From: an uncultured Clostridium sp.
Lineage (GTDB): Bacteria > Bacillota > Clostridia > TANB77 > CAG-508
Direction: 5' to 3'
DNA: 47,029 nt
NCBI GenBank assembly: GCA_900554565.1
Contig: USHX01000011.1
Location: 1 to 47,029, forward strand
The notes under the pieces are model-generated. The model saw nothing but the letters and a program-made list of their open reading frames with translations. It did not search any database and was not told the DNA's origin. Shown piece by piece: positions 26,755 to 35,647 of the stretch. Positions within the stretch are counted from its first letter, which is position 1. Each line of letters opens with the position of its first letter. Made by a program: the position numbers and the translations under genes.

Positions 26755-28011
26755 TTAATTTTCTTTTATCCAGTCTTTACCATCGACCACTCTTGTTACC
26801 ATCATAGATGAAACAGTATCACCTACTACATTTAACATTGTTGCTGGCGGATCTATTATAGTAGCTATAATAGTCAATATTGGAAGAGCTGCAGCTGGGT
26901 ATCCAAGCATTGAAATTATTAACATTTCAGATATTGTTCCACCACCTATAGGAACAGCAGTTATTAATAAATTAGCAAGTAAAGCTACTCCTAATATTCC
27001 GAACACACTTCCAGCAGTTGAAATATTGGTTCCAAATAAGCATACTAAAAACATTATTTTAAAAACAGAACCTATTATTGAACCATCTTTATGAAAGCTT
27101 GTTCCCAAAGGTATTGTAGTTTGAGCAATATCTTCTGGTACGCCCATTTTTTTACTACATTCAATATTTACAGGAATTGATGCAGCACTAGAACATGTTG
27201 CTAAAGCAGTTAACGTTGAAGGCAATGCATTTTTCCAAAATAATTTGATTCCTTTTTTTCCACCTGCAAGAAAAGCATAAAAAGTATAAATTCCAAAGTA
27301 GAATAATAGTGCAACAATAGTATAAATAACAAATGTTTTTAAATAACCTACAGCAATTGAAGCACCAAAACTTCCAACTAAAGAAGCAAAATAACAACCT
27401 AAACCAATTGGTGCATAATACATTATTATTTTAACAATATTATTAACTATAACATTTGCAGATTCCAAAAATTTATATACAGGTTCGCCTTTTTCACCAG
27501 ACATATTTATTGCAATTCCAAATATTATTGAAAATATTAAAAGTGCTATTATATTATCTTTTGATAATAATTTTTGAAAATCATTTACTGTTAGCAAATT
27601 AACAGTTCTATCTGCAATAGTAAGTTCTTCGGAATCTTCTTGTGAATCATCTGAAGTTTGTTCTGTTAAAGAAACTCTTATTTTTTCTCCATCTTCTGGA
27701 TTAACTAATTTAACAAAATATGTACTGGCAAATCCAAACAATACAGAAATAATTGAAGTGAATATAAATACTCCTATTATTGTAACCATGATTTTGCCAA
27801 GTCTTTTTGGTTGCTTCATTTTAGCTATTGAAGTGGTTATTGTTAAGAATATAAGTGGTACAATGATGACTAATAAAAGATTTAAAAATATGTCCCCAAA
27901 AGGACTTAAAACTGTTGCTTTTTCTTGGAATATAATTCCTACGAATGCACCAACAATAATAGCAACAAGTAAAATTATTGTTGATTTGTAATTTGATAAA
28001 AATTTTTTCAT
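26755..28011 (-). CDS. Dicarboxylate/amino acid:cation symporter (DAACS family)
   Basis: 418 residues with about eight membrane helices plus re-entrant loops of the SLC1/GltP fold. It takes up glutamate, aspartate, serine or C4-dicarboxylates with Na+ or H+. Signature segments are ALATCSSAASIPVNIECSKK (serine-rich loop), TIPLGTSFHKDGSIIGSVFK and DPPATMLNVVGDTVSSMMV. A short insert between helices 3 and 4 is acidic. The ATG at 28011 is preferred, with AGAGGT just upstream; an in-frame TTG at 28029 would place that site inside the gene. The substrate cannot be told. Confidence 0.9.
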   Translation of the reverse strand: MKKFLSNYKSTIILLVAIIVGAFVGIIFQEKATVLSPFGDIFLNLLLVIIVPLIFLTITTSIAKMKQPKRLGKIMVTIIGVFIFTSIISVLFGFASTYFVKLVNPEDGEKIRVSLTEQTSDDSQEDSEELTIADRTVNLLTVNDFQKLLSKDNIIALLIFSIIFGIAINMSGEKGEPVYKFLESANVIVNNIVKIIMYYAPIGLGCYFASLVGSFGASIAVGYLKTFVIYTIVALLFYFGIYTFYAFLAGGKKGIKLFWKNALPSTLTALATCSSAASIPVNIECSKKMGVPEDIAQTTIPLGTSFHKDGSIIGSVFKIMFLVCLFGTNISTAGSVFGILGVALLANLLITAVPIGGGTISEMLIISMLGYPAAALPILTIIATIIDPPATMLNVVGDTVSSMMVTRVVDGKDWIKEN

Positions 28012-28193
28012 AATACTACCTCTTTTCAATTAAAGGCAACTAAAATTATAATTATAATTTCAGGATTTGGCATCATTATATATTAGTATATGCCATTTTG
28101 CAATACTTTAATATAAAAAATTGTTAATTATAAATTCTTGAAAAAACAAAATAGTAATAGTATAATAAACAAGAAAAAAGGAGGGAAAACTAA
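28012..28193. other. Divergent gap between the symporter and tmk operons
   Basis: AT-rich DNA with the symporter ribosome-binding site at its left edge and AAGGAGGG at its right edge. I see no clear structured element. Confidence 0.4.
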
Positions 28194-28316
28194 ATGTTCA
28201 ACTTAGTAAAAGATGATTTCGATGAGAATTCAGATGATATATTAAATACAATAAACAAAATGTTAGAAAAAAACAAAAATAATAAAGAAGAAAATAAAGG
28301 AAAGGAAGAAAAATAA
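28194..28316 (+). CDS. Small charged protein ahead of tmk
   Basis: A 40-residue frame, MFNLVKDDFDENSDDI to a Lys/Glu-rich tail, behind a very strong AAGGAGGG site eight bases upstream. It stops two bases before tmk, so it is either a coupled leader peptide or a small functional protein. It has no recognised family. The strong site and tight coupling make it likely to be translated. Confidence 0.6.
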   Translation: MFNLVKDDFDENSDDILNTINKMLEKNKNNKEENKGKEEK

Positions 28317-28317
28317 A

Positions 28318-28989
28318 ATGGGAAAATTATTTGTAATAGATGGAACCGATGGAAGTGGTAAACAAACTCAATTTCAAAAACTACAAGAAAGCTTAAGCAG
28401 AGATGGAGTAGACTACAAAGTAGTAAGCTTTCCAAATTATGATAGTCCAAGCTCAGCATTGGTAAAAATGTATCTATCTGGAGAATTTGGAAAAAATGCA
28501 AAAGAAATAAGCCCATACATAGCATCAACATTCTTTGCAGCAGATAGATATGCAACATTTAAAACAGAATACCAAGAATATTATAATAATGGTGGGATAA
28601 TATTAGCAGACAGATATACAACAGCTAATATGGTACATCAAGCAGGAAAAATATCAGATAAAGAAGAAAGAGAAAAATTCCTACAATGGTTATGGGAATA
28701 CGAATTTGGAATGTATGGTTTACCAATTCCAACAGAAGTATTTTTCTTAAATATGCCAGTTGAAAAATCAATTGAATTAATGAAAAATAGAGAAAATAAA
28801 TTCACACATGAAAGCAAAAAAGATATTCATGAAAGTGACAAAAATCATTTAATAGATGCATATGCAGCAGCATGTGATGTTGCCAAAAAATATAACTGGT
28901 ATGAAATAAAATGTGTAGAAAATGATAAAATAAGAACAATAGAAGATATCCATAAAGAAATATATGATGAAATAAAGAAACATATTTAG
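28318..28989 (+). CDS. tmk: Thymidylate kinase
   Basis: 223 residues. FVIDGTDGSGKQTQFQKLQ is the P-loop, ADRYTTANMVHQAGK the DRY/DR motif and FLNMPVEKSIELMKNRENK the lid region. It phosphorylates dTMP to dTDP. The family usually begins IxFEGxDGxGK; FVIDGTDGSGK is a common variant in Clostridia. It is co-transcribed with the small protein upstream. The next unit is an RNA gene with its own promoter. Confidence 0.92.
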   Translation: MGKLFVIDGTDGSGKQTQFQKLQESLSRDGVDYKVVSFPNYDSPSSALVKMYLSGEFGKNAKEISPYIASTFFAADRYATFKTEYQEYYNNGGIILADRYTTANMVHQAGKISDKEEREKFLQWLWEYEFGMYGLPIPTEVFFLNMPVEKSIELMKNRENKFTHESKKDIHESDKNHLIDAYAAACDVAKKYNWYEIKCVENDKIRTIEDIHKEIYDEIKKHI

Positions 28990-29129
28990 CAAAAAAACAT
29001 AAAAAAGGCAACAGTAGAAAAAGTAAGAAAAAATGAGTATGAGTGAGAAAAACAAAGAAAACGCAATATAACAACCAAACCAAAAACAAACCAAAACCAA
29101 AAATAAACAAAAAAGTAACCAAAAAGAAT

Positions 29130-29158
29130 TTGGAATAATTTTCAAAAAATGGTATACT
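29130..29158 (+). promoter_or_regulatory. Promoter of the large structured RNA
   Basis: TTGGAA at 29130-29135 and TATACT at 29153-29158 are separated by 17 bases. The predicted start falls at about 29165, exactly where the first stem of the RNA begins. Confidence 0.7.
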
Positions 29159-29165
29159 ATATATC

Positions 29166-29734
29166 GATGGTGCATTATTCTAGTCATACAAACTTTTGTG
29201 AGGGTGGGGCTAAAAATCCACTAAAGGGCACATCGTTGAAGTTTCTTGTTTGTGCGTGAAATGCCAGTTTTGCGTGTAACCAGGGAGTAAAGGGGTTAGG
29301 GTATTATGTAATGGCATACATATGATCCCTAGTCTCGCGGAGGCTTAATAGATTTTTTAAGTAAAACCTATGTTGAGTGCCAAGACACGAAATACATAGA
29401 GTAGCCTGTCTTGAGTGAATGTATTGGGATTAATTTGTTAAAGTAAAAATAAAATTGGCCAAATTAATTTTACTTCTGAATTATGAAATTGCAATTGCAA
29501 AAGAGACTAGCAAAAGAACAACGTGTATGTTAAGGAAAACTTCTAGAATGTTTGCTTAAATCAAAAGCATAGAAATCTAGGGATTAAGGTACAGATTTAA
29601 GTGGCGATCTGGTGTCTATTTTTATCTGATAGATTTTCTCCTTAAATGGAAACAGCTACAACAGTAATGTTAAGCGGAGAAAAGAGAAATTCAACCAGAC
29701 CTAAACTGTAAAATTTACTTAGGTTTTGACCATC
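29166..29734 (+). ncRNA. ole: OLE-like large noncoding RNA
   Basis: About 570 bases without a reading frame and with much higher G content than the surroundings. The 5' end GATGGT (29166-29171) pairs with ACCATC (29729-29734), closing the molecule. In the 3' third, ATCTGGT near 29608 faces ACCAGA near 29694, and TTTTCTCCTTAA near 29633 faces TTAAGCGGAGAAAA near 29669. The size, the single large closed fold and the following membrane protein match OLE (ornate, large, extremophilic) RNA and its partner OapA. The match to the Rfam model could not be tested. It is probably transcribed together with the protein gene. Confidence 0.7.
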
Positions 29735-29753
29735 TAAATAATAAAGAATGAAA

Positions 29754-29783
29754 GGAAATATCTGGTGAAAAGATATTTCCTTT
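29754..29783 (+). terminator. Hairpin between the large RNA and the OapA-like gene
   Basis: GGAAATATCT and AGATATTTCC form ten pairs around GGTGAAA, followed by TTTATG. It may be a partial terminator or processing site that separates the RNA from the protein message. Confidence 0.55.
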
Positions 29784-29867
29784 ATGAGTATAAAATAGAT
29801 ATTTTCTTCTAATTAATAAGAAGAAGAGAAAATACAAAATAAAAAGGAAGGGAGAAATTGCATATTT

Positions 29868-30426
29868 ATGCAAAAAACAAAAATGAAAAATAAAGAAACA
29901 AAAGAACACTCGGAATTGAAATGGTTTATAGAAGTATTTATAATGACTTTTATATTATCAATGTTATTTTCATACATATCAGAAAATGGAGTATCAAATT
30001 TAAGTTTATTTCCAGCAATATTAATATTAATTTTAGTTATAGCAATGGGAATAATATTTGATATAATAGGAGTTGCAGTAACAGTAGCAAATGAACACGA
30101 ATTCCATGCAAAAGCAACAAAAAAAGTGAAAGGCTCAAAAGACTCAATAAGACTAATAAAAAATGCTCCAAGAGTTGCAAACATATGCGCAGATGTTATA
30201 GGAGACATTTGCCGGAGTACTTAGTGGAGCAATAAGTGCATTAATTTCTATGAAAATAACGCAACAATTTAGTATAAATTTCCCAATACAATTTATACTA
30301 AGTGCAACAGTAGCTGCATTAACAGTTGGAGGAAAAGCAATAGGTAAAAATATTGCAAATAACAAATCAACAGATATTGTACATACAGTGGGAATAATAC
30401 TAAACAAATTCAGTAAAAAATCTTAG
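29868..30426 (+). CDS. oapA: OapA-like membrane protein, broken by +1 frameshift at CGG
   Basis: The restored protein is about 185 residues with four membrane segments: FIEVFIMTFILSMLFSYI, LFPAILILILVIAMGIIFDI, one after the break (GVLSGAISALISMKI) and IQFILSATVAALTVGG. Between them lies the conserved cytoplasmic part FHAKATKKVKGSKDSIRLIK, then ADVIGDI, a D-x3-D motif as in OLE-associated protein A. The frame stops at 30224 unless the C at 30213 is skipped, changing TGC-CGG-AGT to TGC-GGA-GTA and giving GDICGVLSGA. An extra T at 30208-30210 would give GDIAGVLSGA instead and cannot be excluded. The protein would anchor the OLE RNA at the membrane. Confidence 0.72.
30213..30216 (+). other. +1 shift site CGGA (site 4)
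   Basis: In-frame CGG preceded by TGC. Skipping the C gives GGA and continues the OapA-like membrane protein to its stop at 30424. The unshifted frame reaches TAG three codons after CGG. Confidence 0.65.
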
Positions 30427-30436
30427 GAGTGGTGAG

Positions 30437-31195
30437 ATGAAAGCATTAATAACAGGTGCATCATCTGGAATAGGAAGAGACATAGCAAGAGAATTAAGCA
30501 AAAAAGGATATGATTTAGTTCTTGTCTCAAGAGATGAAAAAAAGTTAAATAAAGTAAAAGAAGAACTAGAAAAAGAAAATATAAAAATAGAAATGATAAG
30601 TACAGACTTATCTATAGAAGAAAACTGTAAAGAAATCCACAAAAATGTAAAAAATGTGGATATCTTAATCAATAATGCAGGATTTGGTGATTGTGGAAAC
30701 TTCACAAAAACAAATTTGGAAAAAGAACTAAACATGATAAAAACAAACATAACAGCATATCATATTTTAACTAAATTATATTTAATAGATATGAAGAAAA
30801 AAGGTGAAGGCAAAATCCTAAATGTTGCATCAATAGCTGGTTTTATGCCAGGACCATTAATGTCAACATATTATGCCACAAAAGCTTATATAGTAAGATT
30901 ATCTGAAAGCATAAGAGAAGAACTAAAAAAAGAAAAATCAAATGTACAAATAAGTATTTTATGTCCAGGACCAGTTTCGACAAATTTCAACAATGTGGCA
31001 AATGTAAAATTCCACATGAGAGAAGCAAACAGCCAAGATGTTGCAAAATATGCAATCAAGAAATTAGAAAAGGGCAAATTTTATATTGTACCAGGAATTG
31101 ATGTTAAACTAGCAAAGCTAGGTGCAAAGCTTGCACCGGCACCATTTGTAAGCAAAATAACTTATAAAATACAAAAAAGAAAATTAGAAAGATGA
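30437..31195 (+). CDS. SDR family NAD(P)-dependent oxidoreductase
   Basis: 252 residues of a classical short-chain dehydrogenase. ALITGASSGIGRDIAREL is the dinucleotide-binding motif, NNAGFGD the structural NNAG, and NVASIAGFMPGPLMSTYYAT with YYATKAYI the Ser-Tyr-Lys catalytic set. It is probably cytoplasmic; the substrate is unknown. The family member type is close to the DltE/YqjQ-like oxidoreductases. AGGAGTGG precedes the ATG, 10 bases after the OapA-like stop, so the three units (RNA, OapA, SDR) may form one transcript. Its TGA starts the terminator stem. Confidence 0.9.
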   Translation: MKALITGASSGIGRDIARELSKKGYDLVLVSRDEKKLNKVKEELEKENIKIEMISTDLSIEENCKEIHKNVKNVDILINNAGFGDCGNFTKTNLEKELNMIKTNITAYHILTKLYLIDMKKKGEGKILNVASIAGFMPGPLMSTYYATKAYIVRLSESIREELKKEKSNVQISILCPGPVSTNFNNVANVKFHMREANSQDVAKYAIKKLEKGKFYIVPGIDVKLAKLGAKLAPAPFVSKITYKIQKRKLER

Positions 31196-31224
31196 GGATA
31201 GTGATTTTTTAATCACTATCCTTT
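31195..31224 (+). terminator. Terminator after the SDR gene
   Basis: AGGATAGTGATT and AATCACTATCCT form twelve perfect pairs around TTTT, followed by TTAATAAT. Confidence 0.85.
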
Positions 31225-31324
31225 AATAATATATTGGAGATTTCCTACAGTTAATTTTATTATAAGAAGGCTATAAGAAAGTTTTCGCAATCATATATAT
31301 AATGTCGATTTTTGAAAAAATTTG

Positions 31325-31353
31325 TTGACTACAATTTTTTTTATTTATATAAT
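31325..31353 (+). promoter_or_regulatory. Promoter of the prepilin-FGE gene
   Basis: TTGACT at 31325-31330 and TATAAT at 31348-31353, 17 bases apart. The surrounding sequence (GAAAAAATTTGTTGACTAC) closely matches the promoter at 46921, which suggests a shared ancestry. Confidence 0.8.
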
Positions 31354-31452
31354 ATAGTTAAAATGTAACTAAAAGCATACAAAAAAGTTGTGCTGAATAC
31401 TTTTGTGTGAAATGGAAATAATTTAAACAAAAGAAGGGAAAGTTTTATTATT

Positions 31453-32580
31453 ATGGAAATAAAAAATATAGAAATAGATAAATTAAGGAAAAATACAGGA
31501 ATTACATTAATAGCGTTAGTTATAACAATAATTATCCTTTTAATTTTGGCAGGAGTTTCAATAGCAATGCTAACAGGAAACAATGGAATACTAACACAAG
31601 CAAAAAATGCAAAACAAGCAACGGAAAATGCAGCAGAAAATGAAGAAACAACACTAGCACAAGTAGAAGCAAATACACATTTAGAAAATTATGAGTATAT
31701 AGACGAAGAAGGTAATAAGGCAATAATACCAGCGGGATTTGCAGTATCAAACAAAGAAAATGAAAAATTAATAAGCAAAGGCTTAGTAATAATAGGAACA
31801 AATGGAAATGAATATGTATGGGTACCATGTACAGAAGAAACCTATGCTAGAGAAACATCAGCATGGTGGATAGAAAATGACCCTAAAGATAATCCAACTT
31901 TGGCAACAAAAGATGAGCTAACTTTAGGGAATGTTACGCAATCAAGTGGAGAAGATAAAAACGGAATAACAACAACAGTTTTACAAGAAATTGTTGAACA
32001 AGTAACTAATGAAAAAATAAGTATTAGAGATAATGGCGGATATTATATAGGAAGGTATGAAGTTGGAAAAGAAGATGGAAAAGAAGATGAAAAAGCAGTA
32101 GTAAAACCCAATAGAGATCCATATACTAATTTAATATGGAGTGACGCATACAAAAACGCAAAATCAATAAATGCAGGTAATGGAGCAAGCTCATATTTAT
32201 GTTCAAGCTATGCATGGGATACAGCGATAAAATTTATAGAAACACATAGTGAGGCAACAAATTATGGGGATACGCGAGAAAATCTCAATGAAAACTGGTC
32301 TGATAAAGAAGTTAGAGACAAAAACGGGAAAATAATAAAAGAAGCAGATGAATCAAAAAAATTACAAACGGGGTTAACAAGTCCAAAAGCAAATATATAT
32401 GATATGGGTGGAAATGTAAAAGAATTTACTACAGAATTAAATCCGAATACATCTGAAGCGATTATATTAAGAGGAGGTTTTTACGATAAAAGCAACATGG
32501 CAGCTGGTCCACGTGTGGATACTTCATCAGCTAGTAATCAAAGTCAATTTGGATTTCGTTCTACTCTATTTGTAAAGTAA
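31453..32580 (+). CDS. Prepilin-like protein with FGE/C-type-lectin-fold domain
   Basis: 375 residues. The N-terminus is a type IV prepilin signal: short basic leader, then NTG/ITLIALVITIIILLILAGVS, with the cleavage glycine at residue 16. Ala replaces the usual Glu at +5. A helix rich in Glu and Ala (residues 45-75) follows. The C-terminal domain resembles formylglycine-generating-enzyme (SUMF1) or C-type-lectin folds: IRDNGGYYIGRYEVGKE, NIYDMGGNVKEFTTE, ILRGGFYDKSN and SQFGFRSTLFVK. It is expected at the cell surface or in a pseudopilus. Ligand binding, not enzymatic oxidation, is likely, as the catalytic Cys pair is not obvious. Start follows GAAGGGA. Confidence 0.75.
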   Translation: MEIKNIEIDKLRKNTGITLIALVITIIILLILAGVSIAMLTGNNGILTQAKNAKQATENAAENEETTLAQVEANTHLENYEYIDEEGNKAIIPAGFAVSNKENEKLISKGLVIIGTNGNEYVWVPCTEETYARETSAWWIENDPKDNPTLATKDELTLGNVTQSSGEDKNGITTTVLQEIVEQVTNEKISIRDNGGYYIGRYEVGKEDGKEDEKAVVKPNRDPYTNLIWSDAYKNAKSINAGNGASSYLCSSYAWDTAIKFIETHSEATNYGDTRENLNENWSDKEVRDKNGKIIKEADESKKLQTGLTSPKANIYDMGGNVKEFTTELNPNTSEAIILRGGFYDKSNMAAGPRVDTSSASNQSQFGFRSTLFVK

Positions 32581-32594
32581 ATATAAAGGAGAAG

Positions 32595-33651
32595 ATTTAT
32601 ACAAATAAAAGAAAAATAAAAGAAAAACAAAAGAAATGCATTGAAATAAATAAGGGAATTACATTGATAGCCCTTGTAATAACTATAATCATTTTGTTAA
32701 TTTTAGCAGGAGTTTCAATATCAATGCTAACAGGAAATAATGGAATATTGACACAGGCAAAATTAGCAAAAGAAAATACAGCTCAAGCAAAAGAAGAGGA
32801 AGAAAACAAGCTATCAATTAACAATAATTATATAAATGAAATGTTAGAAAATGCAGTGCCAGGAAAAGAGGTTACTGAAACAAAAAAAGACGACTATGTT
32901 GATAGTAATGGTGAAAAAGCAACAGTTCCAGAAGGATTTACAATAGATGAAACTGAAAACATAATTTCAAAAGGTCTAGTAATACACGGATCAGATAAAA
33001 CAAATGGAGATAATGGAAGTGAATTTGTATGGGTCTCAGTACCAGACATAAATAATATGGCGCAATGTTCAACAACAGGAGGAAAATGTAATTTGCAACT
33101 AGAAAATGGAACATTAAAATGTAAAACACACAATGATAATGAGACAATAGTTGGAAAACTATATGCTACTAAAATATGGAGCAGTGCACTTAGTGATCAA
33201 CCTAATATTTCATATGATCCAAAATCTGGATTAAGAGAACCAGCAGTAGTTACCGGTGCCGGATTTAGTTATGATGCTAATATAACATTTACTAGTAATT
33301 TATTTACATTACAGACGTTGAAAAATAATTATAAAAAAATGGTTACAAGTGTTGCAAAATATAATGGATTTTATATTGGAAGATATGAAATAAGCCTTAG
33401 TGACGCAACTCCAACATCTGCTGGTAACTCACAAAATGCTCAGTCAAAGCCAGGAGTAATTCCAACTTTCTCATCAAATGATAGTTCATCTATGTGGTAT
33501 GGTTTACATAAAGCATAAAATAATATATATCGGAGTAAACAGCTCTGTAGAAAGTAGTATGATATATGGAAGTCAATATGATGCGATGATTAATTGGGTA
33601 AAGAACGGAAAAAATGAGGACTCAAAGGCGAATTTGCTGGATCACGTTTAG
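32595..33651 (+). pseudogene. Second prepilin-FGE copy, decayed, with TAA and CGG break
   Basis: Same design as the gene before it: NKG/ITLIALVITIIILLILAGVS, then FVWVSVPDINNMAQCSTTGG, YNGFYIGRYEISLSDATP and SMWYGLHKA. The true start is unclear. GGAGAAG at 32588 is followed by no ATG, and a TTG at 32664 would cut the prepilin signal. A TAA at 33516 is followed, four codons later and in frame, by TAT-CGG-AGT. Skipping that C opens GVNSSVESSMIYGSQYDAM. The frame then ends at 33649, well before the GGNVWE and GFRS parts, so the C-terminus is lost. An extra T at 33516 is an alternative way to join the frames. Confidence 0.65.
33531..33534 (+). other. Possible +1 shift site CGGA in a decayed gene (site 6)
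   Basis: CGG is in the same frame as the upstream half, preceded by TAT and, four codons before that, by a TAA. Skipping the C restores the homologous frame (GVNSSVESSMIYG). A loss of one T at 33516 could also explain the change of frame. Confidence 0.4.
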
Positions 33652-33747
33652 CATTGTATATTTCTTTATAAAAAAATTCCTAAAGTATTTAACTTTAAGA
33701 ATCCCAAACTAAAGTTATTATAGCAATAAAATATATACAAATTACCA

Positions 33748-33776
33748 TTGACAAACACGAACAAATATTCTATAAT
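33748..33776 (+). promoter_or_regulatory. dinB promoter with LexA-like box
   Basis: TTGACA at 33748-33753 and TATAAT at 33771-33776, spaced 17. Between them CGAACAAATATTCT (33758-33771) matches the Gram-positive LexA operator CGAACRNRYGTTYC at 12 of 14 positions. This fits SOS control of the polymerase. Confidence 0.65.
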
Positions 33777-33791
33777 AGAAGCGGTGAGAAT

Positions 33792-34997
33792 ATGGAAAAG
33801 CAAATATTACATGTAGATGTAAATAATGCATTTTTAAGTTGGACAGCAGTAGAAATGCTAAAAAACGGAAGTGATATAGACATAAGAGAAATACCTGCAA
33901 TAATAGGTGGAGATGAAACAAAACGTTCAGGAATAGTATTAGCCAAAAGCATGAAAGCAAAAGAATGTGGAATAAAAACAGCACAAACAATATACCAAGC
34001 AAGAGCAAAATGTCCAGGGCTAAAAATATATCCATCAAACTTCAAAATATACAAACAATACTCAAACAAATTATATGAATTATTATTACAATATACAGAC
34101 AAAATCGAAAGGTTCAGCATAGATGAATGCTTTCTTGACATGACAAATTACTTAATGCAAGACACATTAGAAAACAAAGCAAAAGAAATAAGTCGAAGAG
34201 TAAAAGAAGAATTAGGATTTACAGTAAACATAGGAATTGCACCAAATAAATTACTTGCAAAAATGGCATCAGACTTTACAAAGCCAGACAGAATACACAC
34301 ATTATACAAAGAAGAAATACCAACAAAAATGTGGCCATTACCAGTATCAGAACTATTCATGTTAGGAAAAAGAACAGTTCCAAAGCTATATAACATGCAA
34401 ATAAAAACAATAGGAGATTTAGCAAAAACAAGCAAAGAAACACTAAGTAAAAAATTCGGAAAACACGGAATACAAATGTGGGAATATGCAAACGGAATTG
34501 ACAATTCAGAAGTACAATATAAAAAAGAAAAACCAAAAGGAATTGGAAACTCAATAACATTGCCAGAAAATGCAGGACAAATAGAAAAACTAGAAGAAAT
34601 ATTGCTAGCATTAGCAGAACAAGTAACATATAGACTAAGAAAGTATGAATTGTTGGCAAAAACAGTAAATGTACAATTGAGAACAAACAATTTTGAAGAT
34701 ACATCACATCAAGGAAAATTAGACAACCCAACAGCCACAACAAAAGAAATATATGAAAAAGCAAAAAAATTGTTAAATCAAATGTATCATAAACCAATGA
34801 AAATAAGGTTAATAGGACTAAGAGTAGACAATTTAATAGAAAAAGAAAACATGCAAATTTCATTATTTCAAGAGCCGAAAAATGACAAACAAGAAAAATT
34901 AGATAAGGTAGTAGATAAACTAAAAAATAAGTATGGATACAATAAAATAACAAGAGCTGGAAAAATGAATACAGAGATAAAGTTGAAAGATATATAA
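33792..34997 (+). CDS. dinB: Y-family DNA polymerase IV
   Basis: 401 residues. LHVDVNNAFLSWTAVE carries the first catalytic Asp, FSIDECFLDMT the second pair (Cys replaces the more usual Ala), and GFTVNIGIAPNKLLAKMAS the fingers. A helix-hairpin-helix thumb (IKTIGDLAKTSKETLSKKFG) and a little-finger domain follow. It copies past DNA lesions with low fidelity. A LexA-like box overlaps the promoter. No beta-clamp motif is obvious beyond QISLF near the C-terminus, which fits the clamp-binding QxxLF pattern. Confidence 0.93.
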   Translation: MEKQILHVDVNNAFLSWTAVEMLKNGSDIDIREIPAIIGGDETKRSGIVLAKSMKAKECGIKTAQTIYQARAKCPGLKIYPSNFKIYKQYSNKLYELLLQYTDKIERFSIDECFLDMTNYLMQDTLENKAKEISRRVKEELGFTVNIGIAPNKLLAKMASDFTKPDRIHTLYKEEIPTKMWPLPVSELFMLGKRTVPKLYNMQIKTIGDLAKTSKETLSKKFGKHGIQMWEYANGIDNSEVQYKKEKPKGIGNSITLPENAGQIEKLEEILLALAEQVTYRLRKYELLAKTVNVQLRTNNFEDTSHQGKLDNPTATTKEIYEKAKKLLNQMYHKPMKIRLIGLRVDNLIEKENMQISLFQEPKNDKQEKLDKVVDKLKNKYGYNKITRAGKMNTEIKLKDI

Positions 34998-35030
34998 ACA
35001 CTAAAAATGTGGACATCAGAGAGGTAAGAA

Positions 35031-35561
35031 ATGGAAGAAATACAAATAAATGGAGAGAAAATACAATATAAAATAATAAAATCAAAAATTAAAAACTTGT
35101 ATATACATATAAAAAATGGTGAAGTGACAGTAAGAATACCAGCAAGAATAAGCAAAAAAAGGGCAAAAGAATTTGTAGAAAAGAAAGCAGAATGGATATT
35201 AGAAAAAGTAAAAGAACAACAAAATCAAATTCAAAAAGAAGAAAAAATAGAGGAACAGGATATACAAAGATTAGCGAAAATTGTAGAAGAACAAATAAAG
35301 AAATATAGTGAAAAACTCCAAATAAAACCAAATAAAGTACGAATTAGAAACATAAATTATGCCTGGGGAAGTTGCTCTAGTAGGAAAAATATAACTATAA
35401 ATAATAAATTAGCAAAAAAAGAAGAAAAAGTAATTGAATATGTAGTTTTACATGAAATGTGTCATCTAATACATATGAATCACTCAAAAGAATTCTGGAA
35501 ACTAGTTGAAAAAAATATGCCAGAATACAAAAAATACAAAAATATTTTGAATGGAAAATAA
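35031..35561 (+). CDS. YgjP-like DUF45 metallopeptidase
   Basis: 176 residues of the M48-related YgjP/DUF45 family. VVLHEMCHLIHMNHSKEFW gives the zinc-binding HExxH with a third ligand (H-x-x-x-F-W), and INYAWGSCSSRKNITINN is the family's strand segment. The N-terminus (KIQYKIIKSKIKNLYIHIK) is the usual start. The protein is somewhat shorter than most members (about 230). It has no signal peptide and is expected in the cytoplasm. It lies 33 bases after dinB. Confidence 0.85.
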   Translation: MEEIQINGEKIQYKIIKSKIKNLYIHIKNGEVTVRIPARISKKRAKEFVEKKAEWILEKVKEQQNQIQKEEKIEEQDIQRLAKIVEEQIKKYSEKLQIKPNKVRIRNINYAWGSCSSRKNITINNKLAKKEEKVIEYVVLHEMCHLIHMNHSKEFWKLVEKNMPEYKKYKNILNGK

Positions 35562-35647
35562 TAGCAATAAATCTAAAAAGCACTTGCACATAACATATAT
35601 TTGTTTTATAATAAAAATAAATTTAAAAACAGGAGAAAAAACAAATA

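Noticed and set aside
29166..29734. tmRNA, RNase P RNA or 6S RNA
   Set aside because: No tRNA-like CCA end or tag frame, no RNase P conserved core and too long for 6S. The OLE-OapA context explains it better.
31453..33651. Diversity-generating retroelement
   Set aside because: The FGE-like domains fit a variable protein, but no reverse transcriptase or template repeat is present in the window.
34357..35085. Long minus-strand frames opposite dinB, topA and dprA
   Set aside because: These Leu/Phe-rich frames mirror A-rich coding sequence of real genes and lack start sites.
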